A stretch of DNA of 51,844 bases. Source: Pseudonocardiaceae bacterium (GTDB lineage Bacteria; Actinomycetota; Actinomycetes; Mycobacteriales; Pseudonocardiaceae). A model generated the notes under the pieces. The model had not been told where the DNA came from, did not search any database, and saw only the letters and a list, made by a program, of their open reading frames with translations. Made by a program: the position numbers and the translations under genes. Positions within the stretch are counted from its first letter, which is position 1; every line of letters begins with the position of its first letter. Shown here in pieces: positions 22,359 through 33,698 of the stretch. The stretch lies in NCBI GenBank assembly GCA_009377865.1, contig WHTH01000026.1:1-51844 (forward strand), read 5' to 3'.

Positions 22359-23330
22359 TCACGCAGCCGCCGGCGCGCCGCTGCGGTTCGCGTCCGCGGT
22401 GCGCGCCACGCTCGTCTCGTCGAGGGGGTGAGGCGGTAACGGGCCGCGGTCGCGGCAGCCCGTCCACAATGCCGCCATCGCGACGACGACCAGCGCCGCA
22501 CCCAGCACGTGCAGCGACACCAGCACCTCGGGCACGCCGGTGGCGTACTGCACCGTGCCCAGTGACCCCTGCGCGAGTACCGCCGCGAGCAGCACGATGT
22601 ACCGGCGCGAGGTGACCCTGGGCGCGGCGACGGCGCGCAGCGCGAAGCCGAGCCCGGCAAGCAAGCCGAGATAGCCGATCAGCAGGTCGGAGTGCAGTGC
22701 CACCAGGGTCGGTATGTCGGCATCGAGCCGGGGTGTGGCGGCATCGCCGGCATGCGGCCCGGCGGCGGTGACCAGGGTGCCCGCGACGAGCAGTGCGGCC
22801 AGCACCGCCGTCGCGGTGGCCAGCAGCCCGCGCAGCGGCGTCGTCACGTGCCAGCGCGGCGCAGCATCACCCTCACCGAACCCTGCGACGAGCAGCACCG
22901 CGAGCCACACCAGCACCATCGAGATCAGGAAGTGCGGCGCGACGGTCCACCAGGCCAGGCTGGCGCGCACCGTGATGCCGCCGATGACGGCTTGCAGCGC
23001 CGTCCCGATCGTCATCGCGGCCGCGAGCGCCACCAGCCGGCGCCTTCGGGTCAGCAGCGCGAGGGCGAGGCAGGCCAGCGCCACGAGGCCCACGAGCGGG
23101 GTGAGCAACCGGTTGCCGAACTCCACCCACTGGGTGACGGCCGCGATCTCCGGATCCGGGACCGGGGTCAGGCTGCCGGGGAAGCACTGTGGCCAGGTTG
23201 GGCAGCCGAGCCCGGAACCGGTGACCCGCACCACCGAGCCTGTGACGATGATGCCGGCCTGGGTGACGACCGCGGCCAGCGCGGCCGCTCGCAGCATCCC
23301 TGGTCGCGGGGCGGGAAGGTGGGACTGCAC
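22359..23330 (-). CDS. ctaA: Haem A synthase
   Basis: The 323-residue membrane protein oxidises haem O to haem A. Family features are GIIVTGSVVRVTGSGLGCPTWPQC in the first helix and loop with its paired cysteine region, EFGNRLLTPLVG and WWTVAPHFLISMVLVWL with haem-ligand histidines, and a second half repeating the pattern (LVALHSDLLIGYLGLL, VLVSLHVLGAALVVV). Eight membrane helices are expected. It pairs functionally with ctaB 1.1 kb away and is the last gene of the minus-strand group containing the ABC exporter. Confidence 0.93.
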   Translation of the reverse strand: MQSHLPAPRPGMLRAAALAAVVTQAGIIVTGSVVRVTGSGLGCPTWPQCFPGSLTPVPDPEIAAVTQWVEFGNRLLTPLVGLVALACLALALLTRRRRLVALAAAMTIGTALQAVIGGITVRASLAWWTVAPHFLISMVLVWLAVLLVAGFGEGDAAPRWHVTTPLRGLLATATAVLAALLVAGTLVTAAGPHAGDAATPRLDADIPTLVALHSDLLIGYLGLLAGLGFALRAVAAPRVTSRRYIVLLAAVLAQGSLGTVQYATGVPEVLVSLHVLGAALVVVAMAALWTGCRDRGPLPPHPLDETSVARTADANRSGAPAAA

Positions 23331-23376
23331 CCGCCCATCGTAGAGCGGTGGTTTTCGGGACAGCCTCGGGACAGTC

Positions 23377-24153
23377 TCAGGACAGGCGCAGCGTGCGGGC
23401 GGCCAGCAGGCCAGCGGCGGTCGCCCACGCCAGCAGCACGGCCAGCGCGCCCCACGATCCCGCCCCGTTGACCAGCGCGGCCGTCAGCCCCTCGGCCAGC
23501 GCTCCGGAGGGCAGCGCCGCCGCGAGCACGGCCAGCGGCCCCGGCAGTGTCTCGACCGAGAGCACGATGCCGCCGGCCACCAGCAGCAGCAGCCAGACGG
23601 TGTTGGCCAGTGCCAGCACCACCTCGGCCCGCAGCGTCCCGCCGAGCAGCACGCCCAGTGCGCCGAACGCGGCGGTACCCGCCAGCAGCAACAGTCCCGC
23701 CGGCGCCAGCCCCGCGGGATCGGGGCGCCACCCGAGGGCTGCTGCCACCGCGCCGAGCACCATGAGCTGCACGATGACGACACCGAGCACCGACAGCATC
23801 CGCGCTGCCACCAGGGACCAGCGGGGCAGCGCCGTCGCGGCGAGTCGCTTGAGGACCCCGTAGCGGCGGTCGAAACCGAGCGCGATCGCCTGGCCGGTGA
23901 AGGCCGTGGACATCACCGCGAGCGCGAGGATGCGGGGCGTGACATGGTCGATCCTGGGCTGCCCGACGGGCACCACGTCGAGCAGCGTCAGCCCGACCAG
24001 CAACCCCAGCGGTATGAGCATCGTCAGCAGCAACTGCTCGCCGTTGCGCAGCGTGAGCGTGAACTCGGTCCGTGCCTGCATGAGCAGCATCCGCGGCAGC
24101 CGGCCCCGGCCCGGTGCGGGGGAGAAGGTCCCGGGCGCGAACCTCGATGTCAC
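23377..24153 (-). CDS. ABC exporter permease (ABC-2 type)
   Basis: The 258-residue protein has about six hydrophobic segments and the ABC-2 permease pattern (LALAVMSTAFTGQAIALGFDRRYGVLKRL), as in drug and daunorubicin-type exporters. The GTG at 24153 overlaps the stop of the ATPase gene (GTGA), so the two form one transporter. The block equals Rv1456c-Rv1458c of M. tuberculosis, annotated there as an antibiotic-transport system. The substrate is unknown; its place beside ctaA and mptB is conserved in actinobacteria. Confidence 0.88.
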   Translation of the reverse strand: MTSRFAPGTFSPAPGRGRLPRMLLMQARTEFTLTLRNGEQLLLTMLIPLGLLVGLTLLDVVPVGQPRIDHVTPRILALAVMSTAFTGQAIALGFDRRYGVLKRLAATALPRWSLVAARMLSVLGVVIVQLMVLGAVAAALGWRPDPAGLAPAGLLLLAGTAAFGALGVLLGGTLRAEVVLALANTVWLLLLVAGGIVLSVETLPGPLAVLAAALPSGALAEGLTAALVNGAGSWGALAVLLAWATAAGLLAARTLRLS

Positions 24154-25121
24154 GAGCGCAGCTCCCGGCCGGTGAGGTCGAGGAAGACATCCTCGAGGCT
24201 GCGGCGGGCGATCCGGAGATCCTCGGCGAGCACGCCCTGCTGGGCACACCACGCGGTCACCGTCGCCACGAGCTGCGGATCCACCCCGCCCTCGACGAGA
24301 TAGCTACCGGGTTGCGGCTCGCTGACCAGGCAGTTCTCCGGTAGCGCCGCGACGAGCCGCGACAGGTCCAGACCCGGCCTCGCCCCGAATCGCAACTGCT
24401 GCTCGGCGCCGCCGGTGGTCAGCTCCGCGGGACTGCCCGCAGCGAGCACGCGACCGCGGTCGATGATCACGACCTGGTCGGCCAGGGCCTCCGCTTCGTC
24501 CATCAGATGCGTGGTGAAGAGCACGCTGACCCCGTCGGCCCGCAGCGCCCTGACCAGATCCCAGACCAGCCGGCGGGCCTGCGGATCCATTCCCGCGGTG
24601 GGCTCGTCGAGGAACACCAGCTCGGGACGCCCCACGAGCGCGCAAGCCAGCGCGAGTCGCTGCTGTTGGCCGCCGGACAATCGCTTGTAGGGCACCCGCG
24701 ACACGGCGGTCAGCCCCAACACGTCAAGCAACCAGTCCACCGGCAGCGGCCGGGCCGCGCACGCCGCGACCAGGCCGAGCATCTCGGCGGCGCGGACTCC
24801 CGGATAAGCCCCGCCGCCCTGCGGCATCACGCCGACCCGGGGGCGTAGCGCACGGGATTCGGTCGCCGGGTCACGGCCGAGCACCCGCACCGTGCCGGCG
24901 TCGGGGCGCAGAAACCCCTCGCACACCTCGACCGTGGTGGTCTTCCCCGCTCCGTTGGGGCCGAGCAGCGCCAGCACCTCGCGACAGTGCACGTCGAGGT
25001 CGAGCCCGTCGACCGCCCTGGTCGTGCCGAAGCTGCGGATCAAACCGCGGACCTGCACAGCGGTGTCGGCGGTCGCGTCCGATGGGCCGTCCACTAGGCC
25101 GTCCACTGGGGGCACAGTCAC
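24150..25121 (-). CDS. ABC exporter ATP-binding protein
   Basis: The 323-residue ATPase shows Walker A GPNGAGKTTT, the signature LSGGQQQRLALACAL, Walker B LVFLDEPTAGMD and the H-loop FTTHLMDEAEALAD. These are typical of the DrrA-type exporters partnered with ABC-2 permeases. The GTG at 25121 lies 11 bases after the mptB stop and is preferred over an upstream codon at 25199 that would sit inside mptB. No strong ribosome-binding site precedes it, so the start is uncertain by a few residues. Confidence 0.9.
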   Translation of the reverse strand: MTVPPVDGLVDGPSDATADTAVQVRGLIRSFGTTRAVDGLDLDVHCREVLALLGPNGAGKTTTVEVCEGFLRPDAGTVRVLGRDPATESRALRPRVGVMPQGGGAYPGVRAAEMLGLVAACAARPLPVDWLLDVLGLTAVSRVPYKRLSGGQQQRLALACALVGRPELVFLDEPTAGMDPQARRLVWDLVRALRADGVSVLFTTHLMDEAEALADQVVIIDRGRVLAAGSPAELTTGGAEQQLRFGARPGLDLSRLVAALPENCLVSEPQPGSYLVEGGVDPQLVATVTAWCAQQGVLAEDLRIARRSLEDVFLDLTGRELRS

Positions 25122-25132
25122 GTCAGAGCAGC

Positions 25133-26776
25133 CTATGTCGGGCCGGTGTGGTCGCTTCGGGCCGGGGTGCTCGAAGATCGGCGCGACCAGCGCATCCAAT
25201 GTGGCTGCAGCCGCATCCCCGGCTGCAGCCCGAGGACCGCGGTCGCCGACGGTACCCGGTTACGGACCAGCAGCAGCGGCACCAGCAGCACGACCAGGGC
25301 GGCGGCGACCGCCGTGAAGATCACCCAGCCACGGAACTCGAAGCCCGCACCGGTCGGCGCGACGACCACTGCAAGGAACGCCGACGCGATCGTGGCGCTG
25401 GTCCGGTATGCCGGTGCGCCGGCCGCAGCGGCCAGCGGGATCGCCGCCCACAGCAGGTACCAGGGGTGCACGACCGGCCCGAGCAGCACGATCGCGCCCA
25501 GGCTGACGCCGAGGCCGGCGAGCGGCTCGATCCGGCCCCGCCAGCACCGCCACAGCATCAGCCCGCACACCAGCACCGCCGCCGCGAGGCCGACGCCTCG
25601 GGTCAGCGACAGCACCGCCGCGGTGTGGTCGCCGAGCCCCAGCCACATTCCGATCCGCGCTCCCAGCAACCCCAAGTCGGTCGAAAGCGACATCCAGCTG
25701 CGGATCAGGCTCGGGATGCCCAGCGTGCCGGTCCAGCCGAAACCCAACCCGCTGCCCAGGCTGATCGCCACCACCGTGGCACCGGATATCACGCCGAGCA
25801 GCGTCGCGAAGCGAACGAGGTCACGGAGTCTGCCGCCCGCCTGCCGGGCCAGCCACAGCCCGACGAAACCCAGCGCGAGTGCTGCGGGCAGCTTGACCAT
25901 CGCGGCCGCCCCGAGGAACACGATGCCCGCCAGCAATGGAGGCCCGACGGCCGGCTTTCGCAGCGCCAGCTCCATTCCGACCAGCATCAGGCCGATCATC
26001 AGTGATTCGTTGTGCGTTCCGCTGATGAGGTGGAAGAGCACCAGCGGGTTAGCCGCGCCCAGCCACAGCGCGAACACCGGCGAGACCCCCACCCGGCGAG
26101 CCAGCCGCGGCAGCGCCCAGACGATCATCGCGACGCCTGCCAGCGCCAGTACCCGGTGCAGCAGCGCGCCGAGCACCACGTCGTCACCCGCGATCCAGTA
26201 GATCGGTCGCCCCAGCGTGAGGAACAGCGGCCCGTAGGGCGCCGCGGTGTTGCGCCAGATCGTCGGGATCCCGCGGACCAGTGGGTTGTCGACACCGAAA
26301 ACATCGGCGGGCCCGAGGGTGTATGGATCCAGGCCGCGGGCGGCCTGCGCGGACTGCGCCAGGTAGCTGTAGACGTCCCGGCTGAACATCGGTGGTGCGA
26401 CCAGTAGTGGCACCACCCACATCACGAGCGTGCGGTCCAGTTGCGCTCTGCTCGGCAGCCGGCTGCGGCCCGGTGCCGCCAGCGCGCCGAGCCACAGCCA
26501 TGCCAGCAGCACCATGAAGATGCCGGTGTAGACGATGGCCATCGAGGCGGTCGGCATCCGGGTGAACAGCCCTACGACCGGCTTGCCGACGACCGGGTTG
26601 TCCAACACGGGTGCGGTGCCCGCACCGAGCGCTCCGATGCTCATCAGCAACGCGCCGACGGTGCCGAAGCGACGGACCAGATCCAGTTGCCGCAACTCGG
26701 TCCCGTCGAGTGTCGACCTCTCGCCGGGCAGCGAGCCACCCGGCGGGGCCGCCCGGGCCGCGGAAGCCGTCGCCAC
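25133..26776 (-). CDS. mptB: Alpha-(1->6)-mannosyltransferase, MptB type
   Basis: The product is a polytopic membrane glycosyltransferase of the GT-C type that builds the mannan core of lipomannan using polyprenyl-phosphomannose. The family block LVAPPMFSRDVYSYLAQSAQ contains the aspartate expected for GT-C catalysis. YGPLFLTLGRPIYW, WLGAANPLVLFHLISGTHNE and GLGFGWTGTLGIPSLIRSWM match the MptB pattern, with about 12 hydrophobic segments. The start is unclear: GTG at 26776 gives 547 residues, whereas the frame stays open to 26926, inside sufR. It stands divergent from sufR, as Rv1459c does from Rv1460. Confidence 0.88.
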   Translation of the reverse strand: MATASAARAAPPGGSLPGERSTLDGTELRQLDLVRRFGTVGALLMSIGALGAGTAPVLDNPVVGKPVVGLFTRMPTASMAIVYTGIFMVLLAWLWLGALAAPGRSRLPSRAQLDRTLVMWVVPLLVAPPMFSRDVYSYLAQSAQAARGLDPYTLGPADVFGVDNPLVRGIPTIWRNTAAPYGPLFLTLGRPIYWIAGDDVVLGALLHRVLALAGVAMIVWALPRLARRVGVSPVFALWLGAANPLVLFHLISGTHNESLMIGLMLVGMELALRKPAVGPPLLAGIVFLGAAAMVKLPAALALGFVGLWLARQAGGRLRDLVRFATLLGVISGATVVAISLGSGLGFGWTGTLGIPSLIRSWMSLSTDLGLLGARIGMWLGLGDHTAAVLSLTRGVGLAAAVLVCGLMLWRCWRGRIEPLAGLGVSLGAIVLLGPVVHPWYLLWAAIPLAAAAGAPAYRTSATIASAFLAVVVAPTGAGFEFRGWVIFTAVAAALVVLLVPLLLVRNRVPSATAVLGLQPGMRLQPHWMRWSRRSSSTPARSDHTGPT

Positions 26777-26880
26777 AGCAGGCAGGGTAACGGTGCCGCT
26801 GTAACCCGACCGGGGGTGTGATCGCAGTCGTGGTCGCCGGGGGCTGGCCAGGCCTGGACGAAATACGTAACATTGGCGTT

Positions 26881-27642
26881 GTGAAAAACCTCGGGTCCAC
26901 CAGCCACGCGGAGGCAGCGCCCCCATATGGGCCGCCGCCGGGTGGTGACGGGCGCACCCGGGAGTCGGTGGCGCGGATGGTGCTCGAGCACGGGCCGATC
27001 TCCGCCGCGGAGGTGGCCGACGGGCTGGGTCTGTCTGCCGCCGCCGTGCGTCGCCACCTCGATGCGCTGCTCGCCGCCGGCCAGGCCAGCACCAGGTCGG
27101 CGCCGCGCCGCGGCCCCCGCGGTCGCGGCCGTCCCGCGAAGTTGTTCCTGCTCACCGCGGCGGGTCGGGCCGGATTCGGCCATGCCTACGACGACCTGGC
27201 AGTGGCAGCGCTGCGGTTCATCGCCGAGTCCGGCGGTGAACAGGCCGTGCGGTCCTTCGCCGAGCAGCGGGTCACGGAAATGATCGACCGGCACCGCGCG
27301 GCGGTCACCGAGCAACCGGACACCGCGGGGCGCGCCGAAGCCCTCGCGGCCGCATTGAGTTCGCAGGGCTACGCTGCATCGGCCGAACATATGGGCGCCG
27401 GCGCACAGCTGTGCCAGCACCACTGCCCGGTCGCGCACGTCGCGGCGGAGTATCCGCAGCTGTGCGAGGCGGAGACGGCGGCGTTCGCCGACGTGCTCGG
27501 CACTCACGTGCAGCGGCTGGCGACCATCGCCCGCGGCGACGCGGTATGCACCACACACGTTCCGGGCGAAGCCCGGACCGACAAGCACGACAGCAGATCG
27601 ACTGATCCCACCACCGAACCGGATGGAGGCGTCTCGGCATGA
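26881..27642 (+). CDS. sufR: Iron-sulfur-dependent repressor SufR
   Basis: The 253-residue regulator has an N-terminal winged helix ([35 protein letters not shown]) and a C-terminal cysteine cluster [20 protein letters not shown] that would hold an Fe-S cluster. In mycobacteria and cyanobacteria the holo-protein represses the suf operon. The GTG at 26881 was chosen because the protein then starts [11 protein letters not shown] as in relatives; TAACAT at 26868-26873 could be a -10 box giving a leaderless message. The end overlaps sufB (ATGA), so it is the first gene of the operon and probably autoregulated. Confidence 0.94.
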   Translation: MKNLGSTSHAEAAPPYGPPPGGDGRTRESVARMVLEHGPISAAEVADGLGLSAAAVRRHLDALLAAGQASTRSAPRRGPRGRGRPAKLFLLTAAGRAGFGHAYDDLAVAALRFIAESGGEQAVRSFAEQRVTEMIDRHRAAVTEQPDTAGRAEALAAALSSQGYAASAEHMGAGAQLCQHHCPVAHVAAEYPQLCEAETAAFADVLGTHVQRLATIARGDAVCTTHVPGEARTDKHDSRSTDPTTEPDGGVSA

Positions 27643-29096
27643 CCACTGCTCCCGAGCAGCACGCCCCGACCGCACCGACGAGCCCGCCCCTGACGCAGGA
27701 GGAGACGCTTTCCTCGTTCGGCCGCTACGAGTACGGCTGGGCCGACTCCGACGTCGCGGGTGCCGGCGCGCATCGCGGCCTGTCCGAGGCTGTCGTGCGC
27801 GACATCTCGGACAAGAAGAACGAGCCCGAGTGGATGCTGGAGAACCGGCTCAAGGCGCTGCGGCTGTTCCGCAAGAAGCCGATGCCGCACTGGGGCGCCG
27901 ACCTGTCGGGCATCGACTTCGAGAACATCAAGTACTTCGTCCGCTCGACCGAGAAGCAGGCGGCGAGCTGGGACGAGCTCCCCGAGGACATCAGGAGCAC
28001 CTACGACAGGCTCGGCATCCCGGAGGCGGAGAAGCAGCGGCTCGTGTCCGGCGTCGCCGCGCAGTACGAGTCCGAGGTCGTCTACCACAAGATCCGTGAA
28101 GACCTCGAGGAGCAGGGCGTCCAGTTCCTGGACACCGACACCGCGCTGCGTGAGCACCCGGAGACGTTCCGGGAGTACTTCGGCTCGGTCATCCCCGCCG
28201 GTGACAATAAGTTCGCCGCGCTGAACACGGCGGTGTGGTCCGGTGGCTCGTTCATCTACGTCCCGCCGGGCGTGAGCGTCGACATCCCGCTGCAGGCCTA
28301 CTTCCGGATCAACACCGAGAACATGGGCCAGTTCGAGCGGACGCTGATCGTCGTCGACGAGGATGCCTGGGTGCACTACGTCGAGGGCTGCACCGCGCCG
28401 ATCTACGACTCGGACTCGCTGCACTCGGCGGTCGTGGAGATCGTGGTGAAGAAGGGCGCCCGCTGCCGTTACACCACGATCCAGAACTGGTCGAACAACG
28501 TCTACAACCTGGTCACCAAGCGCGCGCTGGCCGAGCAGGGCGCGACCATGGAGTGGATCGACGGCAACCTGGGGTCCAAGGTCACGATGAAGTACCCCTC
28601 GGTCTGGATGACCGGCGAGCACGCCAAGGGCGAGGTGCTCTCGGTCGCCTTCGCCGGCGAGGGACAGCACCAGGACGCCGGGGCGAAGATGGTGCACGCC
28701 GCGCCCCACACGTCGAGCACGATCGTGTCGAAGTCGGTCGCCCGCGGTGGTGGCCGCACCTCCTACCGGGGCCTCGTGCAGGTCAACGAGGGCAGCCATC
28801 ACTCGCGCTCGACGGTGAAGTGCGACGCGCTGCTGGTCGACCAGATCAGCCGGTCCGACACCTACCCCTACGTCGACATCCGTGAGGACGACGTGTCGAT
28901 GGGGCACGAGGCCACCGTGTCCAAGGTCAGCGACAACCAGCTCTTCTACCTGATGAGCCGGGGGCTGTCCGAGGACGAGGCGATGGCCATGGTGGTCCGC
29001 GGGTTCATCGAGCCGATCGCCCGTGAGCTGCCGATGGAGTACGCCCTCGAGCTCAACCGCCTGATCGAGATGCAGATGGAAGGAGCCGTCGGCTGA
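27639..29096 (+). CDS. sufB: Fe-S assembly scaffold protein SufB
   Basis: The 485-residue scaffold component of SufBCD is recognised by [41 protein letters not shown] and the C-terminal [20 protein letters not shown]. The conserved cysteine of the CTAP segment is present. No intein interrupts it, in contrast to the M. tuberculosis gene. It overlaps sufR by 4 bases and is followed by sufD after one base. Confidence 0.97.
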   Translation: MTTAPEQHAPTAPTSPPLTQEETLSSFGRYEYGWADSDVAGAGAHRGLSEAVVRDISDKKNEPEWMLENRLKALRLFRKKPMPHWGADLSGIDFENIKYFVRSTEKQAASWDELPEDIRSTYDRLGIPEAEKQRLVSGVAAQYESEVVYHKIREDLEEQGVQFLDTDTALREHPETFREYFGSVIPAGDNKFAALNTAVWSGGSFIYVPPGVSVDIPLQAYFRINTENMGQFERTLIVVDEDAWVHYVEGCTAPIYDSDSLHSAVVEIVVKKGARCRYTTIQNWSNNVYNLVTKRALAEQGATMEWIDGNLGSKVTMKYPSVWMTGEHAKGEVLSVAFAGEGQHQDAGAKMVHAAPHTSSTIVSKSVARGGGRTSYRGLVQVNEGSHHSRSTVKCDALLVDQISRSDTYPYVDIREDDVSMGHEATVSKVSDNQLFYLMSRGLSEDEAMAMVVRGFIEPIARELPMEYALELNRLIEMQMEGAVG

Positions 29097-29097
29097 G

Positions 29098-30279
29098 ATG
29101 ACGGCAGCATCGACTCCGACGGCCCCGGACGGGCTCGTCACCCGTTCGCACGGCGGGAACGTCCCGACGGCCTCGCGCGGACTGCGATTCACTTCCTACG
29201 ACGTCGACGCTTTCGAGGTGCCCGGCGGCCGGGAGGAGGACTGGCGCTTCACACCACTGCGGCGGCTGCGCAATCTCCACAAGGGCGCCGCGTCCACCGG
29301 CACCGCGACGGTGTCGGTCGACGCGCCGCGTGAGGTGTCCGTGGCGACCGTCGGCCGCGACGACCCGCGGCTCGGTGACGGCGGTGTGCCGGCCGACCGG
29401 GTCGCGGCCCAGGCGTGGTCGTCGTTCACGGCGGCCACCGTGGTCACCGTGCCGACCGAGCAGCGGGTGGCCGACCCGATCACTGTGACCGTGACCGGTC
29501 CCGGTGTCGACAAGGTGGCCTACGGGCACCTGCAGCTGCGGATCGAGGCCTTCGCCGAGGCGGTCGTCGTGATCGATCACCGCGGCTCGGGTGCCTATGC
29601 CGAGAACGTCGAGTTCGTGCTCGCCGACGGCGCCAGGCTGACCGTCGTCGGCGTGCAGGACTGGGCCGACGATGCGGTGCACGTGGCCGCGCAGCACGCC
29701 AGCCTCGGCCGCGACGCCGTGCTGCGGGCGACCGCGGTCAGCCTGGGCGGCAGCCTGGTCCGGCAGGCGCCGACGGTGACATTCAGCCAGCCGGGCGCCG
29801 ACGCCGAACTGCTCGGGCTCTGCTTCGCCGACGACGGTCAGCACCTCGAGCATCGGCTGCTGATCGACCACGCGGTACCGCACTGCAAGTCGAACGTGGT
29901 CTACAAGGCTGCGCTGCAGGGCGAAGCGGCGCATACCGTGTGGATCGGTGACGTGCTGATCCAGGCCGAGGCGGAAGGTACCGAGACCTTCGAGCTCAAC
30001 CGCAACCTGCTGCTCACCGACGGCGCGCGAGCCGATTCGGTGCCCAACCTCGAGATCGAGACCGGCGAGATCGCCGGTGCCGGGCACGCCAGCGCCACCG
30101 GCCGCTTCGACGACGATCAGCTGTTCTACCTGACCTCCCGGGGTATCCCCGAGGACCAGGCCCGGCGGCTGGTCGTCCGTGGCTTCTTCGGCGAGATCCT
30201 GCAGCGGATCACCGTGCCGGAGGTCCGCGAGCGCCTCACGGCTGCGATCGAGGCCGAGCTCGAGGCGGTGGGAGCGTGA
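29098..30279 (+). CDS. sufD: Fe-S assembly protein SufD
   Basis: The 393-residue SufB paralogue forms the scaffold with SufB and SufC. Blocks visible are PGGREEDWRFTPLRRL near the N-terminus, HKGAAST, LLIDHAVPHCKSNVVYKAAL with the functional histidine/cysteine region, and the end ATGRFDDDQLFYLTSRGIP, parallel to that of SufB. It starts one base after the sufB stop and overlaps the ferredoxin gene (GTGA). Confidence 0.95.
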   Translation: MTAASTPTAPDGLVTRSHGGNVPTASRGLRFTSYDVDAFEVPGGREEDWRFTPLRRLRNLHKGAASTGTATVSVDAPREVSVATVGRDDPRLGDGGVPADRVAAQAWSSFTAATVVTVPTEQRVADPITVTVTGPGVDKVAYGHLQLRIEAFAEAVVVIDHRGSGAYAENVEFVLADGARLTVVGVQDWADDAVHVAAQHASLGRDAVLRATAVSLGGSLVRQAPTVTFSQPGADAELLGLCFADDGQHLEHRLLIDHAVPHCKSNVVYKAALQGEAAHTVWIGDVLIQAEAEGTETFELNRNLLLTDGARADSVPNLEIETGEIAGAGHASATGRFDDDQLFYLTSRGIPEDQARRLVVRGFFGEILQRITVPEVRERLTAAIEAELEAVGA

Positions 30280-30599
30280 GCCTGACGCGGGTCTGCTCGC
30301 TGACCGACCTCAAGGAGGACGAGCCTGCCGGCTTCGAGATCGAGGACGTGCCCGTCGTGCTGGTACGCCAGGGCGAGACTGTGCACGCGCTGGCCGATGT
30401 CTGCTCGCACGCCGAGATCGCGCTGTCCGAGGGTGAGGTGACCGGGGAGGGCCTGGAGTGCTGGCTGCACGGCTCGTGCTTCAAGCTGACCACCGGGGAG
30501 CCGACCTCACCGCCGGCGAGCGTGCCGGTCGACGTCTACCCGGTGTCCGTCGAGGGCGACGACGTGTACGTCGACGCCACGGTCGCCAAGAACCGCTGA
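30276..30599 (+). CDS. Rieske-type ferredoxin of the suf operon (NirD-like)
   Basis: The 107-residue soluble protein has both Rieske motifs: CSHAEIAL and CWLHGSCF, the C-x-H and C-x2-H pairs that bind a [2Fe-2S] cluster. It resembles the small ferredoxin components of ring-hydroxylating dioxygenases, but no oxygenase is nearby. Its position between sufD and sufC, coupled to sufD by GTGA, suggests a role in Fe-S assembly, perhaps as electron donor or as a client. This is inference; the position is known from some other actinobacteria but not from M. tuberculosis. Confidence 0.9.
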   Translation: MSLTRVCSLTDLKEDEPAGFEIEDVPVVLVRQGETVHALADVCSHAEIALSEGEVTGEGLECWLHGSCFKLTTGEPTSPPASVPVDVYPVSVEGDDVYVDATVAKNR

Positions 30600-30642
30600 C
30601 CCACGAGACCACTGACCCACGAAACCGTCGCCCCACGAAACC
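30600..30642 (+). repeat. Three copies of an 11-bp repeat at 16-base spacing
   Basis: CCCACGAGACC at 30600-30610 and CCCACGAAACC at 30616-30626 and 30632-30642 recur at an exact 16-base period in the short gap between the ferredoxin gene and sufC. They may be binding sites, or a tandem duplication of 16-base units. No hairpin is evident. Confidence 0.7.
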
Positions 30643-30666
30643 GCAGAACGGAAGACACGAGAGCTG

Positions 30667-32746
<2,080 letters not shown>

Positions 32747-32747
<1 letters not shown>

Positions 32748-33220
32748 TGCAGCTGCAGCAGATGTACCAGGAGATCATTCTCGATCACTACCGCAACCCC
32801 CACCGCCAGGGCCTGCGCGAGCCGTTCCACGGCGAGTCCTTCCAGGTGAACCCGACCTGTGGCGACGAGGTGACGTTGCGGGTCGCGCTGGACGGCGACA
32901 CCGTGACCGACGTGTCCTACGACGCGATGGGTTGCTCGATCAGCCAGGCGGCGACGTCTGTGCTGACGGATCTGGTGGTCGGGCGCACCGTCGGCGATTC
33001 GATGTCGACGATGGACTCCTTCGTCGAGATGATCCAGGGCCGCGGTCAGGTCGAGCCGGACGAGGATGCGCTGTCGGACGCGGTGGCGTTCGCGGGGGTG
33101 GCCAAGTACCCGGCCAGGGTCAAATGCGCGCTGCTCGGTTGGATGGCGTTCAAGGACGCCGTCGGCCGGGTCGGCGAGAACGGTTCCGATGCCGAGCAAC
33201 CACCAGTGGAGGCACGATGA
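32747..33220 (+). CDS. sufU: Zinc-dependent sulfurtransferase SufU
   Basis: The 157-residue IscU-like protein accepts sulfur from SufS. It opens MQLQQMYQEIILDHYRNPH. The three cysteines and the aspartate that bind zinc are in NPTCGDEVTL, YDAMGCSISQAA and ARVKCALLGWMA. The insert between the second and third cysteines is the Gram-positive SufU form. The ATG overlaps the sufS stop by one base (TGATG). Confidence 0.96.
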
Positions 33221-33633
33221 GCTCGGACAATATCACTGACGACAGCACTGACGTGCAACGCGGCGCTGCGGGGATGCCGGAGCCGCCTGCGGAGCAGACC
33301 GACGGCGAACTTGTGGCGGTCGACGAGGTCGAGGAGGCCATGCGCGACGTGGTCGACCCCGAGCTCGGAATCAACGTGGTCGACCTGGGTCTCGTCTACG
33401 ACATCCGGGTCGAGCAGGGCAACGTCGCCACTCTCGACATGACCCTGACCTCGGCGGCCTGCCCGTTGCAGGACGTGATCGAGGACCAGACCCGCTCTGC
33501 GCTGCTCGGTGGCGCCGGCGGTGGCGTCGTGGACGACTACCGGATCAACTGGGTCTGGATGCCGGCGTGGGGTCCCGACAAGATCACCGATGACGGCCGT
33601 GAGCAGCTGCGCGCACTGGGCTTCACCGTCTGA
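33217..33633 (+). CDS. sufT: SufT-like DUF59 (MIP18-family) protein
   Basis: The 138-residue protein has the DUF59 core VEEAMRDVVDPELGINVVDLGLVYDI, followed by LTSAACPLQDVI with the conserved cysteine, and the C-terminal NWVWMPAWGPDKIT. SufT proteins help mature or carry Fe-S clusters, especially under high demand. The ATG overlaps sufU (ATGA), and it is the last gene of the operon. An acidic N-terminal tail of about 30 residues is unconserved in appearance. Confidence 0.93.
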   Translation: MSSDNITDDSTDVQRGAAGMPEPPAEQTDGELVAVDEVEEAMRDVVDPELGINVVDLGLVYDIRVEQGNVATLDMTLTSAACPLQDVIEDQTRSALLGGAGGGVVDDYRINWVWMPAWGPDKITDDGREQLRALGFTV

Positions 33634-33698
33634 CCCCAAGCGCCGCTGGCAAGTGAGCTCACGGAAGGCGGCTGCCGTCGCTGTCCTTGATCACGGTT

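Noticed and set aside
26776-26926. N-terminal extension of MptB up to 26926
   Set aside because: It would run into the divergent sufR coding region and its residues look non-membrane and unconserved; the start is left at 26776 with a caveat.
27639-29096. Intein in SufB, as in M. tuberculosis
   Set aside because: The protein is 485 residues and continuous through the usual insertion area.
33655-33664. GTGAGCTCAC palindrome between sufT and the lycopene cyclase gene as a terminator
   Set aside because: Only 10 bases with no loop and no extended stem; it could be chance. The convergent ends do need a terminator, but none is convincing here.
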